From: Archegozetes longisetosus
Lineage: Eukaryota; Arthropoda; Arachnida; Sarcoptiformes; Trhypochthoniidae
NCBI GenBank assembly: GCA_018873245.2
Contig: JAEMBT020000005.1
Coordinates: 9,622,001-9,686,000 of the forward strand
DNA: 64,000 nucleotides
Reading direction: 5' to 3'
Part shown: positions 11,475 to 22,177 of the stretch, piece by piece
Layout of the letters: each line of letters starts with the position of its first letter
Position numbering within the stretch: position 1 is the stretch's first letter
The notes under the pieces: model-generated
The model's input: only the letters and a program-made list of their open reading frames with translations
What the model was told of the DNA's origin: nothing
The model's database searches: none
Made by a program: the position numbers and the translations under genes

Positions 11475-12077
11475 ATGTATTCTATTACCATCATAGCTTC
11501 TACCTTACTATCTTTATATCTAATTTCATCAAATAGTTATGTTTACGGCCAGAACATAGGGTCTATAGAAGACATATTATTCAATGGTTATTGGTGCTTG
11601 AAGATTGGTTCAAACTATTTACGAACTACAAATAGTAGCAATAACTTATTCGAAGGCCTAACATTCGACTCAGATGTCAATGATGACAGTTGTTATAATA
11701 ATAACTTGTATTTATTCAAGTTTACTGGTCGCAGATGTGTGAATCAAACTGGAATATCTATAATTAATAAGTTCACAAATCATAGCATCAAATCGTTACA
11801 ACATCGCGACTCCAGAGGAGTATTAAATCGATATTTCGCTTTGGACAACGATATGCCAAAATGTACCTCAGATGAGAAAATCAGTTTCTATTACAGGGGC
11901 AGTGGATTTTTTAGCATAAATAATGATTATGGAGATTATATGACAGATAAACAATTCGCGTTGTTGGGAGAAAAAGCTTTCGGTTCAGTTAATAAGAGTG
12001 AAGACGCTGTTTGGATAAGATTAGCTGCTCATCTAAATCCTACCTCAACCGTCAAGTCCATAAGTATTTTCGATTAA
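11475..12077 (+). CDS. Small secreted four-cysteine glycoprotein, unknown family
   Basis: An uninterrupted 200-codon frame starts with a clear signal peptide (hydrophobic core about residues 4-18, cleavage probably after YVYG, residue 25). The mature chain of about 175 residues has four cysteines (41, 73, 88, 130), enough for two disulfides, and four N-glycosylation sequons (Asn 53, 90, 102, 173). No further membrane helix or repeat is present. I do not recognise the family. It is intronless in its coding part and stands alone between transposon relics. It might be a secreted defence, cuticle or salivary protein, but nothing in the sequence decides this. Coding status is supported by length, signal peptide and codon regularity in an AT-rich background. 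Confidence 0.65.
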   Translation: MYSITIIASTLLSLYLISSNSYVYGQNIGSIEDILFNGYWCLKIGSNYLRTTNSSNNLFEGLTFDSDVNDDSCYNNNLYLFKFTGRRCVNQTGISIINKFTNHSIKSLQHRDSRGVLNRYFALDNDMPKCTSDEKISFYYRGSGFFSINNDYGDYMTDKQFALLGEKAFGSVNKSEDAVWIRLAAHLNPTSTVKSISIFD

Positions 12078-12905
12078 CGTTAAATAGTTAACGATAGATA
12101 GTCTCATATCATAAACTCAATTTTGAGATTTTATCCACCATTAAGTTCATACTAATAATTAGCTATAAACACAAAACTTTTCATTAATGTAAATCTAAAT
12201 TTTAAAATTTAATTCATTTTGTAATTCTTTTAAATGAGTTTACCGTTCGCATAACATGAATGAATTAAAAGTTCTTTATTGTTAGAAAAAATTGCTTAAT
12301 ATTTTCAATATACTTATATGATAGCTACCAGTTAATGTTTTTAAGAATGCCTTAAACCTCAATTCATCAACATTCATCGGCTCTTCACCTGTAGTAATTG
12401 CATTTAAGTTATAACCTTCAAATTCAAAGTAATAATTATCCAGTTGATTCAAATTATGCCTCTTAGCTAAATCATAAGTCAATATACTTTTGCGTTAAAA
12501 ATATTTTGAACAATTCGCAAACTTTAATTTTGAAGTCCATTCTGGAATGAAAATCGGCCAAATATTGTATAAATTGATTACTTTTACGGTATCGATTTCA
12601 AAGTATCGATGTTAACGTATTTCATCAATGTATGGGATATCTCATATGGATATTGCTCTTTTTCTAAAGTTTAGGCCGGACTACCTATTGTTCATTCAAG
12701 AATGCGCTTATTCCTATTATATAATGCTATTTTATGTCTATTAAAATACTAATCGCCAAATTTAAATGTTATATTATTTAAGACCGAATTACTGAATGAT
12801 TTTTGCAATGCTATCTGCTGTTATTCCTTTATCTCAAAAAGCTTACTCAAAATGTTATTTCTTTTGGGTGTCATCTCTTTGTCTAGAAATTAAGGAGTGG
12901 TCTAA
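12078..12905. other. 3' flank of secreted-protein gene, nothing recognised
   Basis: AT-rich spacer without supported coding or repeat features. Confidence 0.5.
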
Positions 12906-12907
12906 AT

Positions 12908-13132
12908 AGTTTAAATTTTGAGACTTTTATGAATAAAATCCTCGACTATTTTATTACCAATTTAAAAGATTGATAAATATGTTTATCGAGAAACTCTTTA
13001 TTCGAATGGAAGCAAAACATAAAGTAGTAATTTCGAAATACATTTTTATGAATAAACTAAAGTTAATAAACATTTAAATTGGTAATAAAATATTTGGGGA
13101 TTTTATCCATAAAAGACCTCAAAACTTAGGTA
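12908..13132. mobile_element. Foldback MITE, ~225 bp
   Basis: An arm of about 55 bp (core TATTTTATTACCAATTTAAA) recurs in inverted orientation at 13075-13132, and the AAAATCC blocks and TTTTGAG ends match too. There is no coding content. Confidence 0.65.
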
Positions 13133-13928
13133 GTAGTCAGTTTCATTGTAGTAAGTTTAGAAGAAAGGGCTTTTAACAAGTCAGTCTAGCAGAAAAGATT
13201 AATTTCTCTGTTCTTCTATTCTCAGTTTCGATTTTAGAAACCCCTTTCTATTCTTCAAATCATCTTAAAGAGCTTGAGTTCTAAGAAATTAAGTTTCGAG
13301 TATGAACTTTATTCTATATTTAATTATGGATATAATAAATTCTGAAAGCTTATCAAATAACGATATACTGTAAATGCCTGTTATTAAGTCAGATTACAAA
13401 ATATAAAAACTAAAAGTTTCTTTTAACTATTCAAAATGTATCGTTAAATACTTCTTCTTATAACTCTACTAGTAAGTTAAAAGGTGTATTTTTTTAAATT
13501 TCTAAACTAAGTTCAATATTTAATACCAATGGCAATCAGTCTAGAAAATCTAATATTTAATCATAAGTTTTTAGTCTTATGATTTTCTGTTGACTACTGA
13601 TACTTAAGCTTTGATCTAAATCTGTTTATTATTAGATTTATAATTTTACCTTGGTAAATATGAAAGAATGAAAGGAGAGTGAGATTTAGGGATGAGTAAA
13701 CCAGATATAAAATTGATTTAAACCTGTTTTTACAGATCTGACTGGCTATACTGACTTTGTCGAAACTGACACCAATCAAAATTTAGACTATTTAGACCTC
13801 TCTTTAATCCCTCAGACAGGGAGGCGACACTCAAAAAAGTTAAAGCTCACTTCTTTTCTATCATTCTCTAAAATAATACATTTGTATGTAACTGGATGAG
13901 AATTATAACACATGGAGTTGATAGGTCT
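13133..13928. other. Spacer, nothing recognised
   Basis: No supported gene. A short minus-strand frame here has no protein character. Confidence 0.45.
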
Positions 13929-13936
13929 AACCAAAT

Positions 13937-15092
13937 TACTGATGAGCGAGTCCAGACCTCAAGACGGTTAAAGACCTGGGACTGAGGTCATGAGGTCCTA
14001 AAGTCCGGATCCGAGTCCTTATATTTGGCAGAAGTTCAGGTCCGGGTCCTGAGCTAGGGGTCTGAGTCCGAGTCCGGGTCTTTGATAAAGACTTCAGGCC
14101 CTAGACTTGGACTCCCATTAAAACTTAAAAATTAACAATAGACAAAATATTATCGTTCAAAAATTTTAACTTTTATTAAATCATTGATAGTAAGATCAAC
14201 AAATATTAATATAATATTAATCATTTATTTTAAACTTGCAAAATAAGGGATTCATTAAATGAGATACACGCAATGTCTAACATAATTAACTCTCAATTGA
14301 CTTCTCTTTTTGCTAATCAAATCCCGAGATTTTGAAAATACATGTTTTGAATAAACACTTTATGCTGGAGTGATAAGTATATCGAATGCAAACTGTGAAA
14401 GATAAGGAATTTCTGAAAAATTTTGTTTACCAAAACAAAGGCTTAGTTTTTCAATCAGCGGTAAGACAAACGAAACATTTGAACTTTCAATTTGAAATTG
14501 AATGATCTGATGACAATTTTTCTTGAAGAAATCAACAAATACTTGTTTAAGAGTTTGATCATTCTCAGAAAAATCGAGTTTCAAGCGAAAGTCAAGTATA
14601 ACAGCAATTTTTGTGATATCAGTTTCAAGTAAATCTTTATACTTATCAAACTTCAAAAGCATATTTTCAGCATAAAGTTTAATCGAACTATTACGTGAAT
14701 TTTTGTGATCATTTAATTAATAAAAAGTTTGAGAACTAGCAAAATTAAGCATACAAAATATATTTTATGCTTCTATATTTAGGTCGTGATATAAGTTTGT
14801 TGCATCTTTGAACGGTTTCAAAGTCGCTCATTTCTCGCAAAAAAGGCAATCATTATCAGATATTCCACTTACAGATTTGTTTCGTATCAGAGTCAGGGTC
14901 TTGAGGCCCAAGTCTTAAAGACTTGAAGAACCAAGATCTCGAGTCTGGGTACGAGTCTTGAGGTCGAGGTCGGAGTCCGAGTCCAGGTCTTCAGTTTTCC
15001 AAGAGGTCTGAGTCCGGGTCCTGGATTAGAGGTCCAGGTCCCAGGTTCGAGTCTTTCAAAAAGACCCGAAGACTCGGACCTGCTCATCAGTA
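13937..15092 (-). mobile_element. hAT element relic with intact ends, 1,156 bp
   Basis: The ends TACTGATGAGC are perfectly inverted and flanked by an exact 8 bp duplication AACCAAAT (13929-13936 and 15093-15100), the hAT hallmark. About 170 bp inside each end is packed with GAGTCCGGGTCC-like repeats on alternating strands, like the subterminal binding repeats of hAT elements and strikingly GC-rich for this window. The centre keeps a minus-strand fragment of hAT transposase (see separate entry). The exact target duplication suggests insertion is younger than most other relics here. Confidence 0.85.
14360..14662 (-). pseudogene. hAT transposase fragment
   Basis: A 100-residue frame resembles the late catalytic region of BED/hAT transposases: a KYKDLLETDITKIAVILDFR stretch corresponds to the common KYW...D...A..LDPR motif before the C-terminal dimerisation domain. 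The catalytic N-terminal part and the C-terminal dimerisation motif are absent, so this is a remnant inside the surrounding hAT element. Assignment is from the motif by eye. Confidence 0.55.
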
Positions 15093-15100
15093 AACCAAAT

Positions 15101-15600
15101 TCTTAACATGGGCGTGTTTTATAGATTTTTTCCAAATGAAATATTATCAATTCGCGATAATGAGAATGACAGACTGACACACGGTAATTTGTTGTTTTGA
15201 AGATAACTTAGAATTTTTCTGAAGTTATTTTTATTCTATGTTGACAATTTTTATTAGTTTCATTATTAATAGCATCGGATTAGAATATGACCATAATAAT
15301 CACTAGAAACATCATGTAATTAATTATAATTAAAATTATAAAATTTATAAAATAAAAAAATTGTGGTATTTAGTACTTAAATTGTAAATCTCAAATTTGA
15401 TTAAGTTTACTTCTAAAAACCTTAGTAAAATAAATAAAAAATAATTAGACTTGCACTTTGAGTGAAACCAGTGTGAGTAAAATTCACAAAAAAACAATTT
15501 TCACTAAAAACTGAATTTAAAACACTTATTTAAAAAATCAAACACGTATTGATGTATAGTAAGTAAGAAAAAGACATAAATGATGTACTAGTTACTATTG
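15101..15600. other. AT-rich spacer, nothing recognised
   Basis: No supported feature between the hAT relic and the tandem duplication. Confidence 0.5.
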
Positions 15601-15607
15601 GAATATC

Positions 15608-16125
15608 GAAATTTTGAAAATTCATAACTTCACCCACAGAAGGAATTTTGAGAATCCGATTGCATATTCTTAAATAGTATATTTAGATAGAAATTTAAGA
15701 AAATTTTGGTGGGTGTGGCTTACAATTTTTTGGTGGGCGGAGGTTAAAAGTGGTCGGAGGTGGGCGTGGCTTGAGACTTATTTGTCATGTCATGCTGATA
15801 ACACACATATATATATAAATGTAATTGCTACACCAGTTTCACGGAAAGTTAAAGCTAGTCAAAGGTTTGAAAAATCGAACTTTGAACGTTTATAACTCCG
15901 CCCACAGAATGAATTTTGAGAATCCGATTGCATATTTTTAAACAGTACATTTAGATGAAAATTTAGAAAAGTTTTGATGGATAGGGGTTAAAATTTTTCG
16001 GTGGGCGGAGCTTAGAAGTGGCCGGAGATGGGTGTGGCTTGAGACTTTCTTGCTTGTCAAGTCATGCTGATAATAAATATATAGATATGTAATGGTTCTC
16101 CCAGCTTCACACAAAAGTAAAAGCC
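15608..16125 (+). repeat. Two-copy tandem repeat, ~268 bp unit
   Basis: Two direct copies (about 15608-15875 and 15876-16125) share AGAATCCGATTGCATATT, GGTGGGCGGAG and GGCTTGAGACTT blocks; the first of these is offset by 268 bp between copies. G-rich GTGGGCG runs stand out in the AT-rich context. It is either a fragment of a satellite-like array or a duplicated repetitive element. The short frame over it is not a gene. Confidence 0.75.
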
Positions 16126-16368
16126 AACCAAATTTTGATCGAATTATGTCGAAAAATTCTGTAAATGTTCTAAATTTATTTTCTCACTCCTGTTTTAATT
16201 TTTTTTTTTCGAAAAAACTGTTTTGATTTAGCTATTTATCGATTTTTGATTATTTAGAACGTCATAGCTCTCAGGCGACGATCGGAAAATTAAACGTTTC
16301 ATAGAATGAAATAAACTAAGGAAGAATTGGTCAACCCGCAAAGCAAACTAACTTACTATAAATTAATT

Positions 16369-16584
16369 TAAATCAGGTTTAGTTTGGGTTACAACTTAGT
16401 AAAGCCAGGTTTATTCATTTTCGAGTGGGTTAGGTCTGGGTGGCCAGAAGTTGTCAAGTTCGGGTTGGAAGCGTTCAAGTGTGGTATCAAAATGTTCAGC
16501 TCAACGAACTGAATATAATGATGAATCATACTCGGGGGGTAGGGATTGAGAACCCTCTTAGACCCATTAGCCCGGGTTGATCCG
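16369..16584 (+). repeat. Dispersed ~215 bp repeat, copy 1 (partner at 37962)
   Basis: This stretch matches 37962-38178 in the same orientation, sharing blocks such as GGGTTACAACTT, GGCCAGAAG, AGTTCGGGTTGGAAG and TAGACCCATTAGC. GT-rich and non-coding; transposon family unknown. The copies lie 21.6 kb apart. Confidence 0.8.
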
Positions 16585-16778
16585 TAATTTACTATATCAC
16601 TTTGCTAGATAAAATATATTGTCTGTATTTTTAAAAATCTGCAATTGTTCAGCTACAAAATACAGAAATTTCAAATCGATCAACCCAGTCAAGAGAAATT
16701 CGAGTTTAACCAGGTAAAGATAGTTATTTCGTAAACTGTCTATTAGATTGTTTCAACTACTTCGGGATGCTTTAATTT

Positions 16779-17446
16779 TTAATCCTACTAATTTTCGAAT
16801 AGACTTTGAGAGTATTACTATTGAGGAAATCAAGTCGTGTTTTCCAAATACAAAAATTCACGGGTGTCTTTTTCATTACTTTCAATCTATTTGGCGAAGA
16901 GTTCAAAATTTAGATTTATAAGAATTATATGCAAGCAATCAATTTGTCAGAAATGTAATTAAAAGAATAGCTGCTTTAGCCTTTTTTCCACTTACTCCAC
17001 CTGAAAAGTTTCAAGGTACTTGGCTATCTATTCAACAAGAATCACCAGAAAATATATCTGAAACTGATAGATTATTCAATACGCCTAGCAAACTTGAATT
17101 TCTGACGAAGCTAAATTTTCGCGAGAATTATGGAATCATTTCGAAGAATATTCGTATCGAACTAAATAATCAACTTGAGGGTTGGCACAACGCACTGAAC
17201 CGCGAGTTTGGAAAAGTCCATCCCAATATTTATTAGTTCATTAAAAGAATTTAAAAATTTGAGCAAACAATGCCGTTATCATGATTGATAACGGAAGGAA
17301 AGCACCTCGAAAAAATAAGTATTCTGAGATTAATGAAAAAATCAAAACGTATACTGATCAGTTAAGAAATGGCGTAAAAACTCCACTCGAATTCCTTGAT
17401 ACTATTGGTTGGTTGTTACATTTGCAATCTCACCATCGAAGCTGAT
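16779..17446 (+). pseudogene. Mutator-like (MULE) transposase relic
   Basis: Translation gives an I-H-G-C-L-F-H-Y-F-Q-S-I-W-R-R-V-Q block, then RIAALAFFPLTPPEKFQGTW and NNQLEGWHNALNREFGKVHPN, the typical order of the MULE transposase domain including the HGC..H..Q..W catalytic-core region and the NN..EGWH..LN motif. After a frame change, a C-terminal YSEINEKIKTYTDQLRNG segment follows. At least one in-frame stop (after VQNLDL) and several frame shifts make it non-functional. The N-terminal half is missing. No TIRs of a MULE could be tied to it. Confidence 0.7.
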
Positions 17447-17576
17447 AATTCAAACAATTCAAACTCTCAGTAAAATCACCTTAACTGACATTTCAGTTTT
17501 ATTTAGACTTTTAAGTGCATATTTTCTTTTAAACATTTTTTATGTAAATTAATTCTACTTAATATGATCGACATTT

Positions 17577-18801
17577 CGTCGCCTTGGGATTATACTATCG
17601 TACCTGAAAATTTTGAGAAATTGAGTTATTATCACATCATTGTAATATACGGGGCTCTGAATATGTATATCAGAAAATTATTTCATTATCTCAATCCAAT
17701 GACCCACAATCTCCAGTACGATTTAATCGTATTTCAAAATTTTGCATTTTTTTCGTGCTATACTATCGTATCTCAACATTTCCTTTATAATCAGGCTTTA
17801 ATACAAGTGAAAATAATTTAATTTCAGAATTTTGTTGTTTTTTCAACAAAAATATCGATGTTTCACAAATTTTCGATCCAGTTTTCAAAAATAATTAGAA
17901 ATTTTTTATTGATAAAAATGAAAATTTGAATGGGTTTGATTTTGAGATATTTTTAGTTCAAAGCATCGCAATGTTATAGATAACAGAATAAATATGAGGA
18001 TAAAAACAAATTGATAAGATTAATGTAGAAAAAGACATTCACACAGCTTTTTAATATAAATCTTATTTACAAAATAATTCCAAGAATTGAGTCGAATTTT
18101 CATTCGATGATCAATTAAGTGCTGTTAAGTCGGTATTTGAGAGATAAACGTCATACATTGAATAAAATGGTAACACATGTTCTTTATGCGAATAAAAGCG
18201 TACGCGTATAGCTGTACAATAAATGTTTTATAGGTTTATAATAAAGAAAACTATGGAATTAAAATTTTTCAAAATTAGAAATAAAATGGGAAAATATTAA
18301 AAAGAAATTGAGTTTTGAGTTAGTTGTTTATGCTTAAAATTCACTCAAATAGTTGTAAGATTTAAGATTTTTCAGTTTTCTAATTCGAGTATTTTTTATA
18401 CTTCAAAAATCAATTGTTTGTAGAATGAATTAATTAAGCAAATCTGTAATTATTGATGAAAATCTAGTAAATTTGTTGTTTTCATAAATTTTCAAAACGT
18501 TTTTTGTGTTCCCCTATTTAATGCGCATTTAAATGACATACGATAGTATAGCACCAAAATTTTCTTCCATTTTCAGTGCAATGTAATCGTATCTCATTTT
18601 TTCTTTGTCTAAAGCTGCTGATAGGGATGGTAATCAACGAATCGGCGTTATTCATTTTTTGGCCTTCGACAAGCTAAGTGAATGATATATTCTAACTTCA
18701 AAAATATTCGCCCAGTTATCCTAATTAGAAGGTCGAACTTCAATTGTGTTTTTCTCAAAATCGCTTTTTTACAGATACGATAGTATAATCCCAAGGCGAC
18801 G
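17577..18801. mobile_element. TIR element, 1,225 bp, with reiterated TACTATCGTA motif
   Basis: Ends CGTCGCCTTGGGATTATACT match in inverted orientation over about 30 bp. Both sides are flanked by ATTT, a possible 4 bp target duplication. Internally the TACTATCGTA(T/C)CT motif of the TIR recurs near 17757 and, inverted, near 18540, and a truncated AATCGTATCTCA occurs near 18587, forming subterminal repeats. The open frame at the left end runs through the TIR and shows no transposase motif. The class is not settled: a 4 bp duplication would fit Sola-like elements. Confidence 0.7.
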
Positions 18802-19644
18802 ATTTGCCAATATATTTTCTAAAATATCTATAGTTTGAAAATCTATTAAACACATTTATACTTTTTGAAATAAAATTTTATAATCCTCGACTTTTCTATT
18901 TCGAATTTTTGAAAATCGAGATTTCAAATTATACAAACTGAAGTATAATCCTGAAATTAGTCTTACCACCGCTTGAATCCTGTACATAATATTAATATTT
19001 CATGGAGTATCCTTATATTATTTTAGGTTTTATTATTCTTTAGTTGATGTCTATCAGTATTCAATTACATCATTTAATTGATCAATAATTTTTATTAAGT
19101 CTACTAAAATACACCAATATTTTTACTTAATTTGAAAATTTCAAGAAAACATAAAATAATGCGCAATCTTCAATCAGGAGTTTTTCGTTATAAACAAATA
19201 TTAACAAAAAATTGCTCAAAAGTTTATTCTTTATAAGTGATGCACTATCGGAACCAACAATCTAAACAAAACAAATAATTATTTCAATTTTGCCATCCTA
19301 ATTAAATATCAAACGTTTTGCTTTAATTTCATTTCTATACATGGATTCTGTATAATTGTTTTTTCAATTTCTGTCTGTACACCTGTATACTGAACGCAAT
19401 CCTGTACAAGTGGTAGATCCAATCGAAATAATAGTTTTGATATTTAATTTAAATACAAAAATAATAGAACTGAATAAACAGGAATATTTAGGTTAATGTT
19501 CATAAGAATGAAGAAAATAATAAGTATAGTATTAGTTATAGAGCATAAACTCTAGAATAAAAATATCAATCTCTTGTTATATCAACTTATAAAATTATTT
19601 TCATTATATTGTAATACTTTTATGTTAGTTCTGCTCAATTGGAA
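18802..19644. other. AT-rich spacer, nothing recognised
   Basis: No gene or repeat seen between the TIR element and the Harbinger element. Confidence 0.5.
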
Positions 19645-19671
19645 AATAATCAGGGGCAGCATTCATAAACA

Positions 19672-19936
19672 GTAGGGTCACTGGGGTGTAGTGGTCAGCG
19701 AGTCGAATCTTGGGGTGGAGGTCCCAGGTTCGAACCTCGTGGTCGCTATACTTCTTTGACTGCGACATGCTGGCCCCATGTCCTCGGTTATAACCGCCTT
19801 TGGCCCGATGTGCATGCCCCGCCCGACCGCCTCGAAAAAACTCACTCTGTAAATGGGGCTCGAGTGAGTCTCCCTAAGGGGGAGTTGGGCTCGCGTTAGT
19901 CTCCCGAAAGGGAGGGAAACGCACGCAAAACGAACG
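19672..19936 (+). mobile_element. tRNA-derived SINE, 265 bp, with 14 bp target duplication
   Basis: The insert is flanked by identical 14 bp copies of AGCATTCATAAACA (19658-19671 and 19937-19950), which are part of the Harbinger left end; removing the insert and one copy restores that end. The head carries Pol III promoter boxes: an A-box-like TAGTGGTCAGCG and a perfect B box GGTTCGAACC about 40 bp later, as in a tRNA. A GC-rich body follows, with repeated GAGTCTCCC(T/G)AAGGG-like blocks. There is no poly(A) tail; the 3' end reads GCAAAACGAACG. It would have been mobilised by a LINE. It is a SINE and not a functional tRNA gene, since no acceptor stem closes. Confidence 0.85.
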
Positions 19937-20247
19937 AGCATTCATAAACAATTGCAATTGATTTTCATAAAGCGATTGCAAACAAGTGATTGCTATTTTT
20001 CGATTGCTGATAAAATTGTATTCATAAAACTATTTTGCAATTGTAATACATTGCAGATTTTGCAATAGGTCTAAAGCACTTGCAAACGTCTGCAATCCTT
20101 ATAATGTCATAATTAGAATCATTTTGATTATATTATATGCTATGATTGAGAATAAAGTTAATAGAGATCAAAATTTGAGATTAATTCAAGGGTTTGATGT
20201 GCATATAATTTACAATTGGTTTCGTTGAACCTGATAGTGTCTCAAAT

Positions 20248-21315
20248 ATGGCTGAATATTTTTTAATTTTAAATCGAATGAGAATTAAATCGAAAAATTC
20301 TCTTAGAAAACAAAGACAGTTCAGAGAAAGAGATAATCCTTTAGAACTTGAAGATAATGTTTTGCTCCAGAAGAATCGCTTTCCAAGATACGTAATTTTT
20401 TCTTTAATTGAAAAATTAAAGCCTTTTATTGAAAGAAAAACATTAAGAAATAAAACAATTCCTCCGCACCTTCAAGTTTTAGCCGCTTTAAGATTCTTCG
20501 CGAGCGGTTCCTTTCAAAATGTTATCGGAGATGTAATCAATATATCCCAGGCTAGTGTTAGTCGAATAGTGAATTCGATCACTGATTTGTTATGTAAACT
20601 GTCAAAAGACTATATTAAATTTCCGACAGATAGTAACGAATTAATTCAATTACAGCAAAAATTTCAAAGAATACACCGATTTCCGCGAGTTTTAGGATTA
20701 ATAGATGTAACATTAATAGATATAAAATCTCCGGGAGGCTTAGATGAACCACTATATGTTTCAAGAAAAGGAAAACATGCTATAAATGTTCAAATACTCA
20801 GTGATAATGAGATGCAAATTATTGATATAGTTGTCAAATGGCCGGGAAGTACTCACGACTCATTTATTTGGATTAACTGTCATTTAAGAAATAAATTTGA
20901 ATCCAATCCACCTAATGGATGGCTGTTAGGAGATTCAGGCTATCCATTAGAGCCTTGGCTTTTGACACCAATCTTAAAGTTTAAGACTAATAGCGAAATG
21001 AAATACAATAGATCTCTCAAGAAAACTAGAAGAGTAGTTAGAAATACTATTGGATTAATGAAGATGGTTTTTAGGTGTCTTGACAATAGCGGTGGAAATT
21101 TATGTTACAATCCATTAAAAGTTTGTAAAATTATTTTATCTGTTGCTGTTTTGCATAATATGAGACGAAACTTGGGTTTAATTGAAGATAACTTAATAAT
21201 TGACTCAATCGAAAGTGAAAACGACGAATTTATTGATAATCAATCAAATGTTAGCGCTTTACACACATTAGGTTTAAATATCAGAAACAATTTAATTCAA
21301 CAAAGATTCGCTTAA
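20248..21315 (+). CDS. HARBI1-like transposase of PIF/Harbinger element
   Basis: An intact 355-codon, intronless frame. An N-terminal helix-turn-helix region (about 65-125, with HLQVLAALRFFASGSFQ and QASVSRIV) precedes the DDE_Tnp_4 nuclease fold. The first catalytic Asp is D153 in LGLIDVTLID (the family usually has IDGTH), the second D229 in LLGDSGYPL. The third acid, normally Glu in an E-N-x-[FI]-G helix, is replaced: here the helix reads RRVVRNTIGLMK with R265 at the Glu position. It should therefore be catalytically dead although the frame is open. It ends head-to-head with the stop of the Myb-like partner gene. Function in a live element: strand cleavage and transfer at the TIRs together with the partner protein. 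Confidence 0.85.
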   Translation: MAEYFLILNRMRIKSKNSLRKQRQFRERDNPLELEDNVLLQKNRFPRYVIFSLIEKLKPFIERKTLRNKTIPPHLQVLAALRFFASGSFQNVIGDVINISQASVSRIVNSITDLLCKLSKDYIKFPTDSNELIQLQQKFQRIHRFPRVLGLIDVTLIDIKSPGGLDEPLYVSRKGKHAINVQILSDNEMQIIDIVVKWPGSTHDSFIWINCHLRNKFESNPPNGWLLGDSGYPLEPWLLTPILKFKTNSEMKYNRSLKKTRRVVRNTIGLMKMVFRCLDNSGGNLCYNPLKVCKIILSVAVLHNMRRNLGLIEDNLIIDSIESENDEFIDNQSNVSALHTLGLNIRNNLIQQRFA

Positions 21316-22177
21316 TTAAGAATAGTCATTGCTTTCATTATAATATTCAACATTTGCTATCAAATGAGGATTCAATTTAAATAATTCCAACTTTTGTTTT
21401 TTGATTTCTAACATTTCTCTTTTAATGTCCGCCAATTCTAATAATGCATTTTTTATCTCTACTTGTGTTTCGAGCATTTTTAAAGTAATTGAATCGCTTT
21501 CAGTATCATTTTCTCTGAACTTTCTTTTGAGACTTTTAGACGGTATTTCAAGCGCTTCGATATCTTTTAATTGTGTATTCATTTCTTGGGGAACGTCGTG
21601 CGATTCAGGCGAAGGACTTATGACTTGAGTGGCTGTGACTTCTCCTCTATCGCGTTCAGTTTCTTGTTGACCATCAAATGATTCCGAAGTATCTAAACCT
21701 CCTTTAATTCCGGTCAAAGCTGTGGCGCCAATTAATCTAATGATTTTTTTCTCTAAAAATGAGAGACTATTAGCTCTCAATTCTAATTCACTTGAAGGGT
21801 CGGATTCGTTGATTCCGCCACCAGTTTTACGCAATTCCAATAATATATTTGAAGCCTTTTTCTTTGTCCTACATTTTAATTAAATGAATTTGTTCTGAAC
21901 ATCATTTACAGATCGCTTACAAACTGAGACCGCATTTACCTAAACATGAATTTCTATCTATTAACTCAAGTGCAACTTTAATAACTTTTACCGCATCTGC
22001 TGTTTGAGCCCATAATGTCTGCTTTAATTCATTTATTACTTCTTCGTTTAATATACCGAAAGGTTTGACATAATTAGGGCTTATAGTATCGATCAATGCC
22101 TGTAATTCTTCGTTTGAGAACTTTTTGGCCCTTATATTATTATCATTAAGTGATGAAATCTTTTTAGGCGGCATCAC
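21316..22177 (-). pseudogene. Harbinger Myb/SANT-like partner protein, one stop
   Basis: The start codon at 22177 opens a Myb/SANT-like (NAIF1-type) DNA-binding domain: KKFSNEELQALIDTI then LWAQTADAV. A 52 bp intron with GT...AG borders (after the GCG of ADA) restores continuity to VNAVSVCKRSVNDVQNKF. A TAA at 21880-21882 then interrupts the frame before LKCRTKKKASNILLELRKTG, and the rest runs open to the end. The C-terminal part (MLETQVEIKNALLELADIKR) is a predicted coiled coil. In active elements this protein binds the ends and brings the nuclease into the nucleus. One nonsense codon in an otherwise coherent gene indicates recent decay; an alternative is that the stop is an assembly error. 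Confidence 0.7.

Noticed and set aside
14893-15087. A 64-codon Ser/Thr/Arg-rich frame
   Set aside because: It is the translation of the GAGTCC/GGTCC subterminal repeats of the hAT element.
19678-19941. An 87-codon minus-strand frame and a possible tRNA gene
   Set aside because: Both are explained by the SINE: the tRNA-like head has A and B boxes but no closing acceptor stem, and the frame is due to its higher GC content.
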